DNA of 58,989 nucleotides from NCBI RefSeq assembly GCF_901875575.1, contig NZ_CABFMF010000003.1, positions 1 to 58,989 on the forward strand, written 5' to 3'. Position numbers and translations under genes: made by a program. The notes beneath the pieces were generated by a model. It was given only the letters and a program-made list of their open reading frames with translations, searched no databases and was not told the origin of the DNA. This document shows positions 15,801 through 22,660 of the stretch, one piece after another; position 1 is the stretch's first letter; each line of letters starts with the position of its first letter. The stretch comes from an uncultured Streptococcus sp. Its GTDB lineage: Bacteria > Bacillota > Bacilli > Lactobacillales > Streptococcaceae.

Positions 15801-18092
15801 ACATTTACAGCAGGTGAAGCAATACCACCGATTACTCTTAAAATTCCTAAAAATGCGACAGTAAATTACACAGAGGGCAGTTTACCAAATGGTCTAAATT
15901 GGTCTGAGGATAAAAAAACGATTACTGGAACACCAACTCAAGTTGGGAATTTCCAAGCCGTCGCATCTGTTAATAGAACCACCGCAGCAGGGACGGAGCA
16001 ATCGACAACTGCTACTATCAATATCACAATAAACAGTGTACCACTAAACTTTTCTATTCCTGATAATAGAAAAGAAGTGAAAGTTTTAGATGAGCTTCCT
16101 CCTATTAAGTTACAAGCTGATGGAGCCTTGTTAACAATCACTTCTGGAGAGTTGCCTCCAGGGGTAAACTATGATGCAGCGACGAAAACAGTTTCAGGTA
16201 CACCAACAAAAGTAGGAACCTATACAGCAACATTCACAGCAACAAGTCCGACAATTAGTGGAAATTCAACAGCAAGCGCAACCTTAACGATTAATGTAAC
16301 ATCACGTGATTTAACTGTAACGGTTGATAATAAGGAACAAGAGAAAGATGTTCTAAGTGCAATTGACAAAGTAGTGTTAAAACCTTCTGACAGTAAGGCA
16401 AGATTAGAAGTTGATACAAGTCAATTACCACCAGGAGTTACTTATGATTCAGCTACAAGGACTATTTCTGGCACACCATCTAAAGTGGGAGAATATTTAA
16501 TTCCATATAAAGCGACTTTCCCAGAAATGGCAGAATCTCCAGTTGATGGGGGGCATATTAAAATTAATGTTCGCCCACTTCCAGTAAGTATTAATGTTAC
16601 AGAAAAAAATCAAACGATTCGTTTGGGTGAAACTATTAAAAATATGGTGGTTTCGCACAGTGAACATTCAGATTTAGGTGCTCGTTATTTAAGTGTGGAT
16701 TTACCAGAAACAGACTTAGATTCATATCTTGAATCAACTGCAGGTTTAAATTATAATGCTGCAACGCATACAATTAGTGGAACTCCAACCAAGCCAGGTG
16801 TCTATAAAGTTCGACTAAAAGCAACATTGGATTCTGCAACATTAGGTAAAGGTAGTGCAGAAGAGATTATCACTGTAACAGTAGTAGATGATCCAGTGTC
16901 ATTAGACATTAAAAATGATCGACAAATGATTGCACTAGGAAAAACTGGTCTTCGTCCAATTACGTTTTCAGTACCAGCAGGTGCTACATTAACGGTTGAT
17001 AAGACCAAACTTCCAGATGGTGTAACATACGATGAATCTGCTAAGACTATTTCAGGGACACCAACAATAGCTGGAGCATTTGATATACCAGTAACAGTAA
17101 CAAGTGCAGGAGGCAAGTCTATTACAAAAGACATTACGATAGATGTTGTAGACTTAACACCGCCAACGCCGACAGTTACAGTGAAGGAAAATAATGACGG
17201 AACTCATACCATTACGATCACTCAACCGAATGGACAACCTGTCGAAACAATTATTAAAAATGGTAAAGATGGAGAAACTCCAAAAGTCAAAGTAGATCGC
17301 GATGAAACTAAGAAAGAAACTACGTTAACCTTCTATAGTGATAAGAATGCCAATAATCAGTTCGATGAAGGAACAGATACAGTTCTAGGCACATCCGTGA
17401 TTAAAGATGGTCAAGACGGAGTAGCTGGACCAAAAGGAGACAAGGGTGACCAAGGTCTTCAAGGCCGTGATGGACAAAACGGAACAAATGGACGTGACGG
17501 AATTGATGGTAAGTCTCCAACAATTACAACAAACGAAAATCAAGATGGAACTCGTACAATTGTTATTACCAATCCAGATGGAACAAAACAAGAAATTATT
17601 GTGAAGAATGGTAAGGACGGAAAAGATGGCCGTGATGGTAAGGATGGTAAGTGTACTTGTGGTGACACACCAAAACCACCACGTGAGAACAAGCCAGAAG
17701 AACCAAAAGGTGATTCTCCAAAACCACCACATGAAGACAAACCGCAAGAATCAAAAGGTGATTCTCCAAAACCACCACGTGAGAATAAGTCAGAAGAGCC
17801 AAAAGACGACAAACCGTTACCACCACGTGAAGACAAACCGCAAGAACCAAAAGGTGACTCGCCAAAATCACCACGTGAAGACAAACCAGGCAAGGATGCG
17901 CCAGTTAATGTAGTAGCTGTACCCGTACCAAGTGAAACAACTACAGAGGTATCTAGTCTTGATTCCTCTGAACAAACTAGTCAAGGCAGAACTACATTAC
18001 CTAATACTGGAAGTCAAACGAATGTTATTTCAATTCTTTTAGGAAGTGGAATATTACTTACTCTCTATGTAGCTAAAAGAAAAGAAGACTAG
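12861..18092 (+). CDS. YSIRK/LPXTG cell-wall surface protein with Ig-like repeats and collagen-like stalk
   Basis: 1743 aa, GTG start behind GAGGGAG. The N-terminus (FAIRKFSFGVASVLIG) is a YSIRK-type signal that directs secretion to the septum, cut near residue 39. A Glu/Lys-rich spacer (about 40-160) is followed by a large unique region (about 160-870) that is the likely binding head. Then come about six putative-Ig (He_PIG) repeats, with LPxGVxYD...ISGTPT cores near residues 922, 1005, 1096, 1187, 1293 and 1382. Collagen-like Gly-X-Y stretches lie at about 1516-1549 and 1583-1597, a CTC motif at 1598-1600, and a proline-rich wall-spanning repeat at about 1603-1682. The sortase signal is LPNTG (1713-1717) with a hydrophobic segment and KRKED tail. 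Role inferred as adhesin; ligand unknown. Flanking repeats and gene-free DNA mark it as an accessory insertion. Confidence 0.93.
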   Translation: MKFEKRQKFAIRKFSFGVASVLIGQFFIGAVANAPVVRASEVIGAQTEKKNVPAVEEAQPKSEPIAVNTDKNQVVPRLESDQSSEKPVEANISNSEKAVSTEKDPKTQPEMLPKEVAEAVHKESDKKPLVEAPLAKLEEKEEVTNPDKDQLGTTILEAEVVTKEAEKFLSSLTDSSQKDAIGEALRRSNQLLTEAKNSLKSIDASNTSFAPSYTNLSEAIEAVWNQLKKMGHSGNLSYMLESDTTSQPAVLIPTTGSKTVYSYGAATAPKVEFDISTDFAPYLYYSHSGLYNSVKHGSILNEDAQKLGLKIIEKFTRNPSGDSDYILALSGNVPTTVEPGTYNVGFTYNNQAYTTTVTVKPVEEKPYMTMERIGSSKLDAIIYLKREPTEKEKTISYQMGLTRVNVDDVELTPDAQELGFKFDKDTRILHGTLQPTNEKIQEKKYEIGLQLKSDHFTKIVANLNINILERPIAPSFKIVEASDSPLWDGMDKVNNSVAYDEGSSTAYTTTTPFGYYFNGVNDGIHKISDATSDTPQYSSNLWLSLNGDKDVYKEWYGDTPVTITKFEQTNASPGVKLDLVKDGTPTLDNIFARSYTEINNALTDFRTVYSATSINKRYRYDSESNISPYRLNIKSLPPTAGNYFVEFRITDSLGRTKDYHLNLITKEISQTVPNYSDYPNSTNVISTADVMFDADKLYRVTNPIPVAVPISDKEQNLGNLVLNKSNATLEINNKPDGVEITKDTENPTRFKIIKQNGKTLAAGVYTITATAKDGHFGDAVPSRTYKFEVMDGLNPISNQSWQEGQAIPTIPVSMTNGSKITSLSVESDGEHLYLSPNADNTSLTGYALKQTDAPQTAIVTATYTNNEGQSRQIKTSFTYTVTPRPVSDLTLSITNDKQTVSEGTKFADMLVTATEGVTVTVGTLPDGVMYDSNSKTLSGTGLYEGHYVIPVTATKDGASITKVVDLTVTPGDFSVPEASYTFTAGEAIPPITLKIPKNATVNYTEGSLPNGLNWSEDKKTITGTPTQVGNFQAVASVNRTTAAGTEQSTTATINITINSVPLNFSIPDNRKEVKVLDELPPIKLQADGALLTITSGELPPGVNYDAATKTVSGTPTKVGTYTATFTATSPTISGNSTASATLTINVTSRDLTVTVDNKEQEKDVLSAIDKVVLKPSDSKARLEVDTSQLPPGVTYDSATRTISGTPSKVGEYLIPYKATFPEMAESPVDGGHIKINVRPLPVSINVTEKNQTIRLGETIKNMVVSHSEHSDLGARYLSVDLPETDLDSYLESTAGLNYNAATHTISGTPTKPGVYKVRLKATLDSATLGKGSAEEIITVTVVDDPVSLDIKNDRQMIALGKTGLRPITFSVPAGATLTVDKTKLPDGVTYDESAKTISGTPTIAGAFDIPVTVTSAGGKSITKDITIDVVDLTPPTPTVTVKENNDGTHTITITQPNGQPVETIIKNGKDGETPKVKVDRDETKKETTLTFYSDKNANNQFDEGTDTVLGTSVIKDGQDGVAGPKGDKGDQGLQGRDGQNGTNGRDGIDGKSPTITTNENQDGTRTIVITNPDGTKQEIIVKNGKDGKDGRDGKDGKCTCGDTPKPPRENKPEEPKGDSPKPPHEDKPQESKGDSPKPPRENKSEEPKDDKPLPPREDKPQEPKGDSPKSPREDKPGKDAPVNVVAVPVPSETTTEVSSLDSSEQTSQGRTTLPNTGSQTNVISILLGSGILLTLYVAKRKED
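17670..17909 (+). repeat. Five 48-bp tandem repeats encoding a 16-aa proline-rich unit
   Basis: Units begin at about 17670, 17718, 17766, 17814 and 17862. Each encodes a variant of PKPPRENKPEEPKGDS. In-frame period, so copy-number change would alter stalk length without frameshift. Confidence 0.85.
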
Positions 18093-18244
18093 AAGCTAAA
18101 TTTTTCGCTCATAGTTTATCAAAAGTAGAAATAGAGTATAGAAGGTGCAAATCCTTCAGATGCTTGCTTTTAATGGCTTAAGATAGTTAATTATGGTAAC
18201 CAGACTGTAGGTGTTCCATAATAAGAATATTGCTATGAGAGCTA

Positions 18245-18281
18245 ATCCTCCGATATGCTAGATGTATCGGAGGATATTTTT
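18245..18281 (+). terminator. Terminator after the surface protein
   Basis: ATCCTCCGATA (18245-18255) pairs perfectly with TATCGGAGGAT (18265-18275), followed by ATTTTTAT. It lies about 150 nt after the stop; the stretch between holds no ORF. Confidence 0.82.
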
Positions 18282-18317
18282 ATGGGATAGTCTATGATTT
18301 TTTGAAAAATAGAATCA

Positions 18318-18424
18318 ATATGGTAGATTGAATATAGAGAAGTACACCGGAGTTACTGAAATATATTAGAAATTAGTTTGAGTTTCTTAATCAATTTATT
18401 CAGTTTTTTATTTCATTTTATTAT
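18318..18424. repeat. Degenerate RUP-like element
   Basis: About 107 bp. It begins TGGTAGATTGAATATAGA and ends TTATTTCATTTTATTATA, with the internal RUP landmarks (GTACAC, TTAGAAATTAG, TCAATTTATTCA) recognisable against the intact RUP at 76-182. Both ends have drifted. Confidence 0.6.
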
Positions 18425-18528
18425 ACTCTTCGAAAGTATCTTAAAATCATGTTAGCTTCTCCTTGTCGTACTCAAATGCAGTCTGTAGATAGATATCATG
18501 TTTAATCTTTGATTTTCATTGAGTATAA
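18421..18528. repeat. Degenerate BOX element
   Basis: It starts TTATACTCTTCGAAA (boxA end) and finishes CTTTGATTTTCATTGAGTATAA (boxC end), the two outer signatures of pneumococcal BOX; the interior is shortened and diverged. It shares its first bases with the end of the RUP-like element. Confidence 0.75.
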
Positions 18529-18630
18529 ATTTTTCATGAGATGATGGTGTGAGAAGTTTGTTATAAGTAAAATCTTTTAGAACTCTGTTATCAAAAGCTT
18601 AAAAGATTAGAATTGTCAAAACAATCTGTC

Positions 18631-18659
18631 TTGACTTGATTTTATGGCTTATTTACTAT
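18631..18659 (+). promoter_or_regulatory. Promoter of the U32 gene
   Basis: TTGACT (18631-18636), 17-bp spacer, TACTAT (18654-18659); the start codon is about 50 nt downstream. Confidence 0.5.
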
Positions 18660-18709
18660 AAAATGAGAAGGAAAAACGTCAAACTTTTATATTGCAAATA
18701 GGAGAAAAC

Positions 18710-19996
18710 ATGACAAAAACATTAAAACGTCCTGAGGTTTTATCACCTGCAGGGACTTTAGAGAAGCTAAAAGTAGCTGTTCAGTATGGAGCAGATGCTG
18801 TCTTTATCGGTGGTCAGGCCTATGGTCTTCGTAGCCGTGCGGGAAATTTTACCTTTGAACAGATGGAAGAAGGAGTCCAGTTTGCGGCTAAGTACGGTGC
18901 TAAGGTCTATGTAGCTGCCAACATGGTGATGCACGAAGGAAATGAAGAGGGTGCTGGTGAGTGGTTCCGTAAGCTACGTGATATCGGGATTGCGGCAGTT
19001 ATTGTATCAGATCCAGCCTTGATTATGATTGCAGCGACAGAGGCGCCAGGTCTTGAAATCCACCTCTCTACCCAAGCAAGTGCGACTAACTATGAAACTC
19101 TTGAGTTCTGGAAAGAACTAGGCTTAACTCGTGTCGTTTTGGCGCGTGAAGTTTCAATGGAAGAATTGGCAGAAATTCGCAAACGTACAGATGTTGAGAT
19201 TGAAGCCTTTGTCCACGGAGCCATGTGTATTTCTTACTCTGGTCGTTGTACACTTTCAAACCACATGAGTATGCGTGATGCCAACCGTGGTGGATGCTCT
19301 CAGTCATGCCGTTGGAAATACGACCTTTACGATATGCCATTTGGGAAGGAACGTAAGAGTCTTAAAGGTGAGATTCCAGAAGAATTTTCAATGTCAGCCG
19401 TTGACATGTCTATGATTGACCATATCCCAGATATGATTGAAAATGGTGTGGACAGTCTAAAAATCGAAGGACGTATGAAGTCTATTCACTACGTATCAAC
19501 AGTAACAAACTGCTACAAGGCGGCTGTTGATGCTTATCTAGAAAGTCCTGAAAAGTTTGAAGCGATCAAACAAGACTTGGTGGACGAGATGTGGAAGGTT
19601 GCCCAACGTGAATTGGCAACAGGTTTCTACTACGGTACACCATCTGAAAATGAACAGTTGTTTGGGGCTCGTCGTAAAATTCCTGAGTACAAATTTGTCG
19701 CTGAAGTCGTTTCTTATGATGATGCGACACAAATAGCAACTATTCGTCAACGTAACGTCATTAACGAAGGCGACCAAGTTGAGTTTTATGGCCCAGGTTT
19801 CCGTCATTTTGAAACTTATATCGAAGATTTGCACGATGCTAAAGGAAATAAGATTGACCGCGCTCCAAATCCAATGGAACTATTGACTATTAAGGTGCCT
19901 CAACCTGTTCAAGCAGGAGACATGGTTCGTGCATTAAAAGAAGGACTCATCAATCTCTATAAAGAAGATGGAACTAGCGTCACAGTTCGAGCTTAA
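18710..19996 (+). CDS. U32 family protein, tRNA 5-hydroxyuridine synthesis (TrhP/YrrO-like)
   Basis: 428 aa from ATG 18710, placed by AGGAG at 18700-18704. The Peptidase_U32 domain (about 10-290) includes the cysteine cluster MCISYSGRCTLSNHM...GGCSQSCRW, which in this family binds an iron-sulfur cluster; a C-terminal U32_C beta barrel follows. Although named a collagenase-like peptidase, E. coli YegQ and B. subtilis YrrN/YrrO are now known to make 5-hydroxyuridine at tRNA position 34 using prephenate. The partner U32 protein that often sits just upstream is not here; its place is taken by the surface-protein insertion, so it may be elsewhere. Confidence 0.88.
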   Translation: MTKTLKRPEVLSPAGTLEKLKVAVQYGADAVFIGGQAYGLRSRAGNFTFEQMEEGVQFAAKYGAKVYVAANMVMHEGNEEGAGEWFRKLRDIGIAAVIVSDPALIMIAATEAPGLEIHLSTQASATNYETLEFWKELGLTRVVLAREVSMEELAEIRKRTDVEIEAFVHGAMCISYSGRCTLSNHMSMRDANRGGCSQSCRWKYDLYDMPFGKERKSLKGEIPEEFSMSAVDMSMIDHIPDMIENGVDSLKIEGRMKSIHYVSTVTNCYKAAVDAYLESPEKFEAIKQDLVDEMWKVAQRELATGFYYGTPSENEQLFGARRKIPEYKFVAEVVSYDDATQIATIRQRNVINEGDQVEFYGPGFRHFETYIEDLHDAKGNKIDRAPNPMELLTIKVPQPVQAGDMVRALKEGLINLYKEDGTSVTVRA

Positions 19997-20010
19997 GAAA
20001 GGAACAGGAA

Positions 20011-20322
20011 ATGACAGAGGCTCAGGGTTTCTTAGTGGATAAGCAAACAAGATGTATTCATTATCATAGCAAGCTGGATATTATTGCTTTACAATGCTAT
20101 GACTGTAAAAAGTACTATGCTTGTTATCGGTGTCATGATTCATTAGAAAATCACCCTTTTGAGCCGTATCCCTTATCTTTGATACAGGATAAGCCTATTT
20201 TATGTGGTGTTTGTCTAAAACTACTAACATATAATCAATATAAAGAAAGCTTAAGTTGCCCCTTTTGTTTTTCTCGCTTTAATCCAGGTTGCCAAAATCA
20301 TAAGGAACGCTATTTTAAATAG
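20011..20322 (+). CDS. CHY-type zinc finger protein
   Basis: 103 aa. Cys/His pairs are spaced as in the zf-CHY family: CIHYH, CYDCKKYYACYRCHD, CGVCLKLL and CPFC, enough for two to three zinc sites. It is 14 nt after the U32 gene, behind GAAAGGAACAGGAA, so co-transcribed. Bacterial CHY proteins have no settled function; the coupling to a tRNA-modification gene suggests a link to RNA or metal metabolism, by inference only. Confidence 0.85.
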   Translation: MTEAQGFLVDKQTRCIHYHSKLDIIALQCYDCKKYYACYRCHDSLENHPFEPYPLSLIQDKPILCGVCLKLLTYNQYKESLSCPFCFSRFNPGCQNHKERYFK

Positions 20323-20396
20323 CAAATCATCTAGTTTTGAAGTGGGGGAAAACTCAACTCCAGGAGGAGATGAAGTAAATATTCTTATAACAAACC

Positions 20397-20441
20397 GTAT
20401 AGTATCAAGTTTTTCAATACTTTATACTATACAGTTTTTTT
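20397..20441 (+). terminator. Terminator after the CHY zinc-finger gene
   Basis: GTATAGTATCAAGT (20397-20410) pairs with ACTTTATACTATAC (20419-20432), one mismatch in 14, followed by AGTTTTTTT. Confidence 0.88.
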
Positions 20442-20563
20442 GATTTCCCAGCTTCTTTTCAGTATTTTTCAGAAAGGTCTAGATAATAGTTGGATTTATT
20501 ACAAGTTTTTTCAAAGTTTTCTATATAATAGATTCAAAAATAGTAATATTGTAAATAATTTTC

Positions 20564-20578
20564 ATTAAACGCTTTCAA
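20564..20578 (-). promoter_or_regulatory. cre-like site (CcpA) upstream of the atp promoter
   Basis: The minus strand reads TTGAAAGCGTTTAAT, matching the streptococcal cre consensus WTGAAARCGYTTWNN at every defined position. It ends 13 bp before the -35. Confidence 0.55.
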
Positions 20579-20591
20579 CGTTATAAAAAAG

Positions 20592-20620
20592 TTGACAAAT
20601 CCAATTTTTAGGACTAAACT
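20592..20620 (+). promoter_or_regulatory. Promoter of the F-ATPase operon
   Basis: TTGACA (20592-20597), 17-bp spacer, TAAACT (20615-20620). The pneumococcal homologue of this promoter is known to respond to acid pH. Confidence 0.8.
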
Positions 20621-20655
20621 AAGTAAGTAAATTTTAATTAAAAGGAGAATTCGTC

Positions 20656-20856
20656 ATGAATTTAACATTTTTCGGTCTATGTCTTGCCTGTATGGGTGTA
20701 TCTCTTGGTGAGGGTATGTTGATGAATGGTTTGTTGAAATCAGTAGCTCGCCAACCAGATATTATCGCTGAGTTTCGTAGTCTGATGTTTTTAGGGGTTG
20801 CCTTTATTGAAGGAACTTTCTTCGTAACTCTTGTCTTCTCATTTATTATTAAATAA
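20656..20856 (+). CDS. atpE: F-ATPase subunit c
   Basis: 66 aa, two transmembrane helices around the polar loop ARQPD; the membrane carboxylate that carries the proton is E52 in AFIEGTF. It forms the c-ring of the F0 rotor. Residues where pneumococcal optochin-resistance changes occur (G14, M23, F45, G47, V48, A49) are all in the sensitive form. First gene of the operon, the order (c before a) usual in streptococci. RBS AAAGGAG. Confidence 0.97.
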   Translation: MNLTFFGLCLACMGVSLGEGMLMNGLLKSVARQPDIIAEFRSLMFLGVAFIEGTFFVTLVFSFIIK

Positions 20857-20888
20857 CGAAATATAAATTGGAGAAGGGAGAATGTTAG

Positions 20889-21602
20889 ATGGAAGAAAGT
20901 ATCAATCCAACCATCAATATTGGTCCTGTTACCTTTGATTTAACTTTGACAGCCTTGACTTTGCTGTCTGTGTTTCTGATTTTTGCATTTATCTATTGGG
21001 CAAGTCGTAATATGACATTGAAACCCAAAGGTAAACAAAATGTACTAGAGTATCTCTATGATTTTGTAATTGGATTTACAGAACCTAACCTTGGTTCCCG
21101 CTACATGAAAGATTACTCACTCTTTTACTTATGTTTATTTCTTTTTATGGTCATCGCCAATAATCTTGGTTTGATGGCTAAACTTCAAACAACAGATGGG
21201 ACAAACCTTTGGACATCGCCAACTGCAAATCTTTCATTTGACCTTGTCTTGTCTTTCTGTATTATTGTGATGGCGCATATTGAGGGGATTCGTCGTCGTG
21301 GGATTAAACAATACCTAAAAGGTTTTGTAACTCCTGCATTTATGACACCGATGAATCTACTTGAAGAGGTCACGAATTTCCTTTCTCTTGCTTTGCGGAT
21401 TTTTGGGAATATCTTTGCAGGTGAAGTAATGACAAGCTTGCTTCTTTTACTTTCACATCAGGCTATTTTTTGGTATCCAATCGCATTTGGGACAAACTTA
21501 GTTTGGACTGCATTTTCCGTGTTCATTTCTTGTGTACAGGCCTATGTCTTTACACTATTATCCTCTATGTACCTAGGAAATAAAATTAATGATGAAGAGT
21601 AG
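20889..21602 (+). CDS. atpB: F-ATPase subunit a
   Basis: 237 aa, five to six membrane helices. It forms the proton half-channels against the c-ring. The essential arginine lies in FLSLALRIFGNIFAGEV, where the LxLRxxGN signature is clear. RBS GGAGAAGGGAG. 13 nt from stop to atpF. Confidence 0.96.
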   Translation: MEESINPTINIGPVTFDLTLTALTLLSVFLIFAFIYWASRNMTLKPKGKQNVLEYLYDFVIGFTEPNLGSRYMKDYSLFYLCLFLFMVIANNLGLMAKLQTTDGTNLWTSPTANLSFDLVLSFCIIVMAHIEGIRRRGIKQYLKGFVTPAFMTPMNLLEEVTNFLSLALRIFGNIFAGEVMTSLLLLLSHQAIFWYPIAFGTNLVWTAFSVFISCVQAYVFTLLSSMYLGNKINDEE

Positions 21603-21615
21603 AAAGGAGTAACTG

Positions 21616-22110
21616 ATGCACGTAACAGTAGGTGAATTAATTGGTAATTTTATTTTAATCGCTGGCTCTTTTATCCTTTTGCTAGTCTTGATTAAAAAAT
21701 TTGCATGGTCTAATATTACAGGCATTTTCGAAGAAAGAGCTGAAAAAATTGCTTCAGATATTGATAGAGCTGAAGAAGCACGTCAAAAAGCAGAAGTATT
21801 GGCTCAAAAACGCGAAGATGAATTGGCTGGTAGCCGTAAAGAAGCTAAGACAATCATTGAGAATGCGAAAGAAACAGCTGAGAAAAGTAAGGCTAGTATT
21901 TTAGCAGATGCTAAACTAGAAGCAGGACGCTTAAAAGAAAAAGCAAACCAAGAAATTGCTCAAAATAAAGCTGAAGCTTTACAAAGCGTTAAGGGTGAGG
22001 TGGCAGATTTGACAATCAGCTTGGCTGGTAAAATCATCTCACAAAACCTTGACGGTCATGCCCATAAAGAACTCATTGATCAGTATATCGATCAGCTAGG
22101 AGAAGCTTAA
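21616..22110 (+). CDS. atpF: F-ATPase subunit b
   Basis: 164 aa. One N-terminal transmembrane helix (about 6-26) is followed by a long charged amphipathic coiled coil rich in Ala/Glu/Lys, the peripheral stalk. The stop overlaps the atpH start (TAATG), giving coupled translation. Confidence 0.96.
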   Translation: MHVTVGELIGNFILIAGSFILLLVLIKKFAWSNITGIFEERAEKIASDIDRAEEARQKAEVLAQKREDELAGSRKEAKTIIENAKETAEKSKASILADAKLEAGRLKEKANQEIAQNKAEALQSVKGEVADLTISLAGKIISQNLDGHAHKELIDQYIDQLGEA

Positions 22111-22646
22111 TGGACAAGAAAACAGTAAAGGTAATTGAAAAATACAGCATGCCTTTTGTCCAATTGGTTTTAGAAAAAGGAGAAGAAGACCGTATCTTTT
22201 CAGACTTGACTCAAATCAAGCAAGTTGCTGAAGAAACAGGTTTACCTTCTTTTTTAAAAAAAGTGGCAGTAGACGAGTCTGACAAGGAAAAAACAATTGC
22301 TTTCTTCCAAGACTCTGTGTCACCTTTATTGCAAAACTTGATCCAGGTTCTGGCTTATAATCACAGAGCAAATCTTTTTTATGATGTGCTTGTAGATTGC
22401 TTGAACCGACTTGAAAAAGAAACAAATCGATTTGAAGTGACGATTACTTCAGCTCATCCTTTAACTGATGAACAGAAGAGTCGTTTGCTCCCTTTGATTG
22501 AGAAAAAAATGTCTCTGAAAGTAAGGAGTATAAAAGAACAAATCGATGAAAGTCTCATTGGTGGTTTTGTCATTTTTGCCAATCACAAGACAATTGATGT
22601 GAGTATTAAACAACAACTTAAAGTTGTTAAAGAAAATTTGAAATAG
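22110..22646 (+). CDS. atpH: F-ATPase subunit delta
   Basis: 178 aa OSCP/delta family: helical N-terminal domain and C-terminal region ending with the typical DESLIGGFVIFANHKTIDVS. It links the peripheral stalk to the F1 head. Its start overlaps the atpF stop by one base. Confidence 0.95.
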   Translation: MDKKTVKVIEKYSMPFVQLVLEKGEEDRIFSDLTQIKQVAEETGLPSFLKKVAVDESDKEKTIAFFQDSVSPLLQNLIQVLAYNHRANLFYDVLVDCLNRLEKETNRFEVTITSAHPLTDEQKSRLLPLIEKKMSLKVRSIKEQIDESLIGGFVIFANHKTIDVSIKQQLKVVKENLK

Positions 22647-22660
22647 AAAGTGGTGTTCTT

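Noticed and set aside
17670..17909. Regular 48-bp repeats that could look like a CRISPR array
   Set aside because: Repeats are contiguous with no unique spacers, are in frame, and encode a proline-rich wall-spanning segment; no cas genes nearby.
17385..17913. Several long ORFs in other frames over the collagen-like and proline-rich repeats, including repetitive His/Val and Ser/Gly-rich peptides
   Set aside because: Low-complexity periodic DNA leaves all frames open. Only the frame with the YSIRK signal and LPNTG is coherent.
18141..18157. GAAGG-TGCAAAT-CCTTC, resembling a tRNA T-arm
   Set aside because: No acceptor, D or anticodon stems fit around it; probably a chance hairpin.
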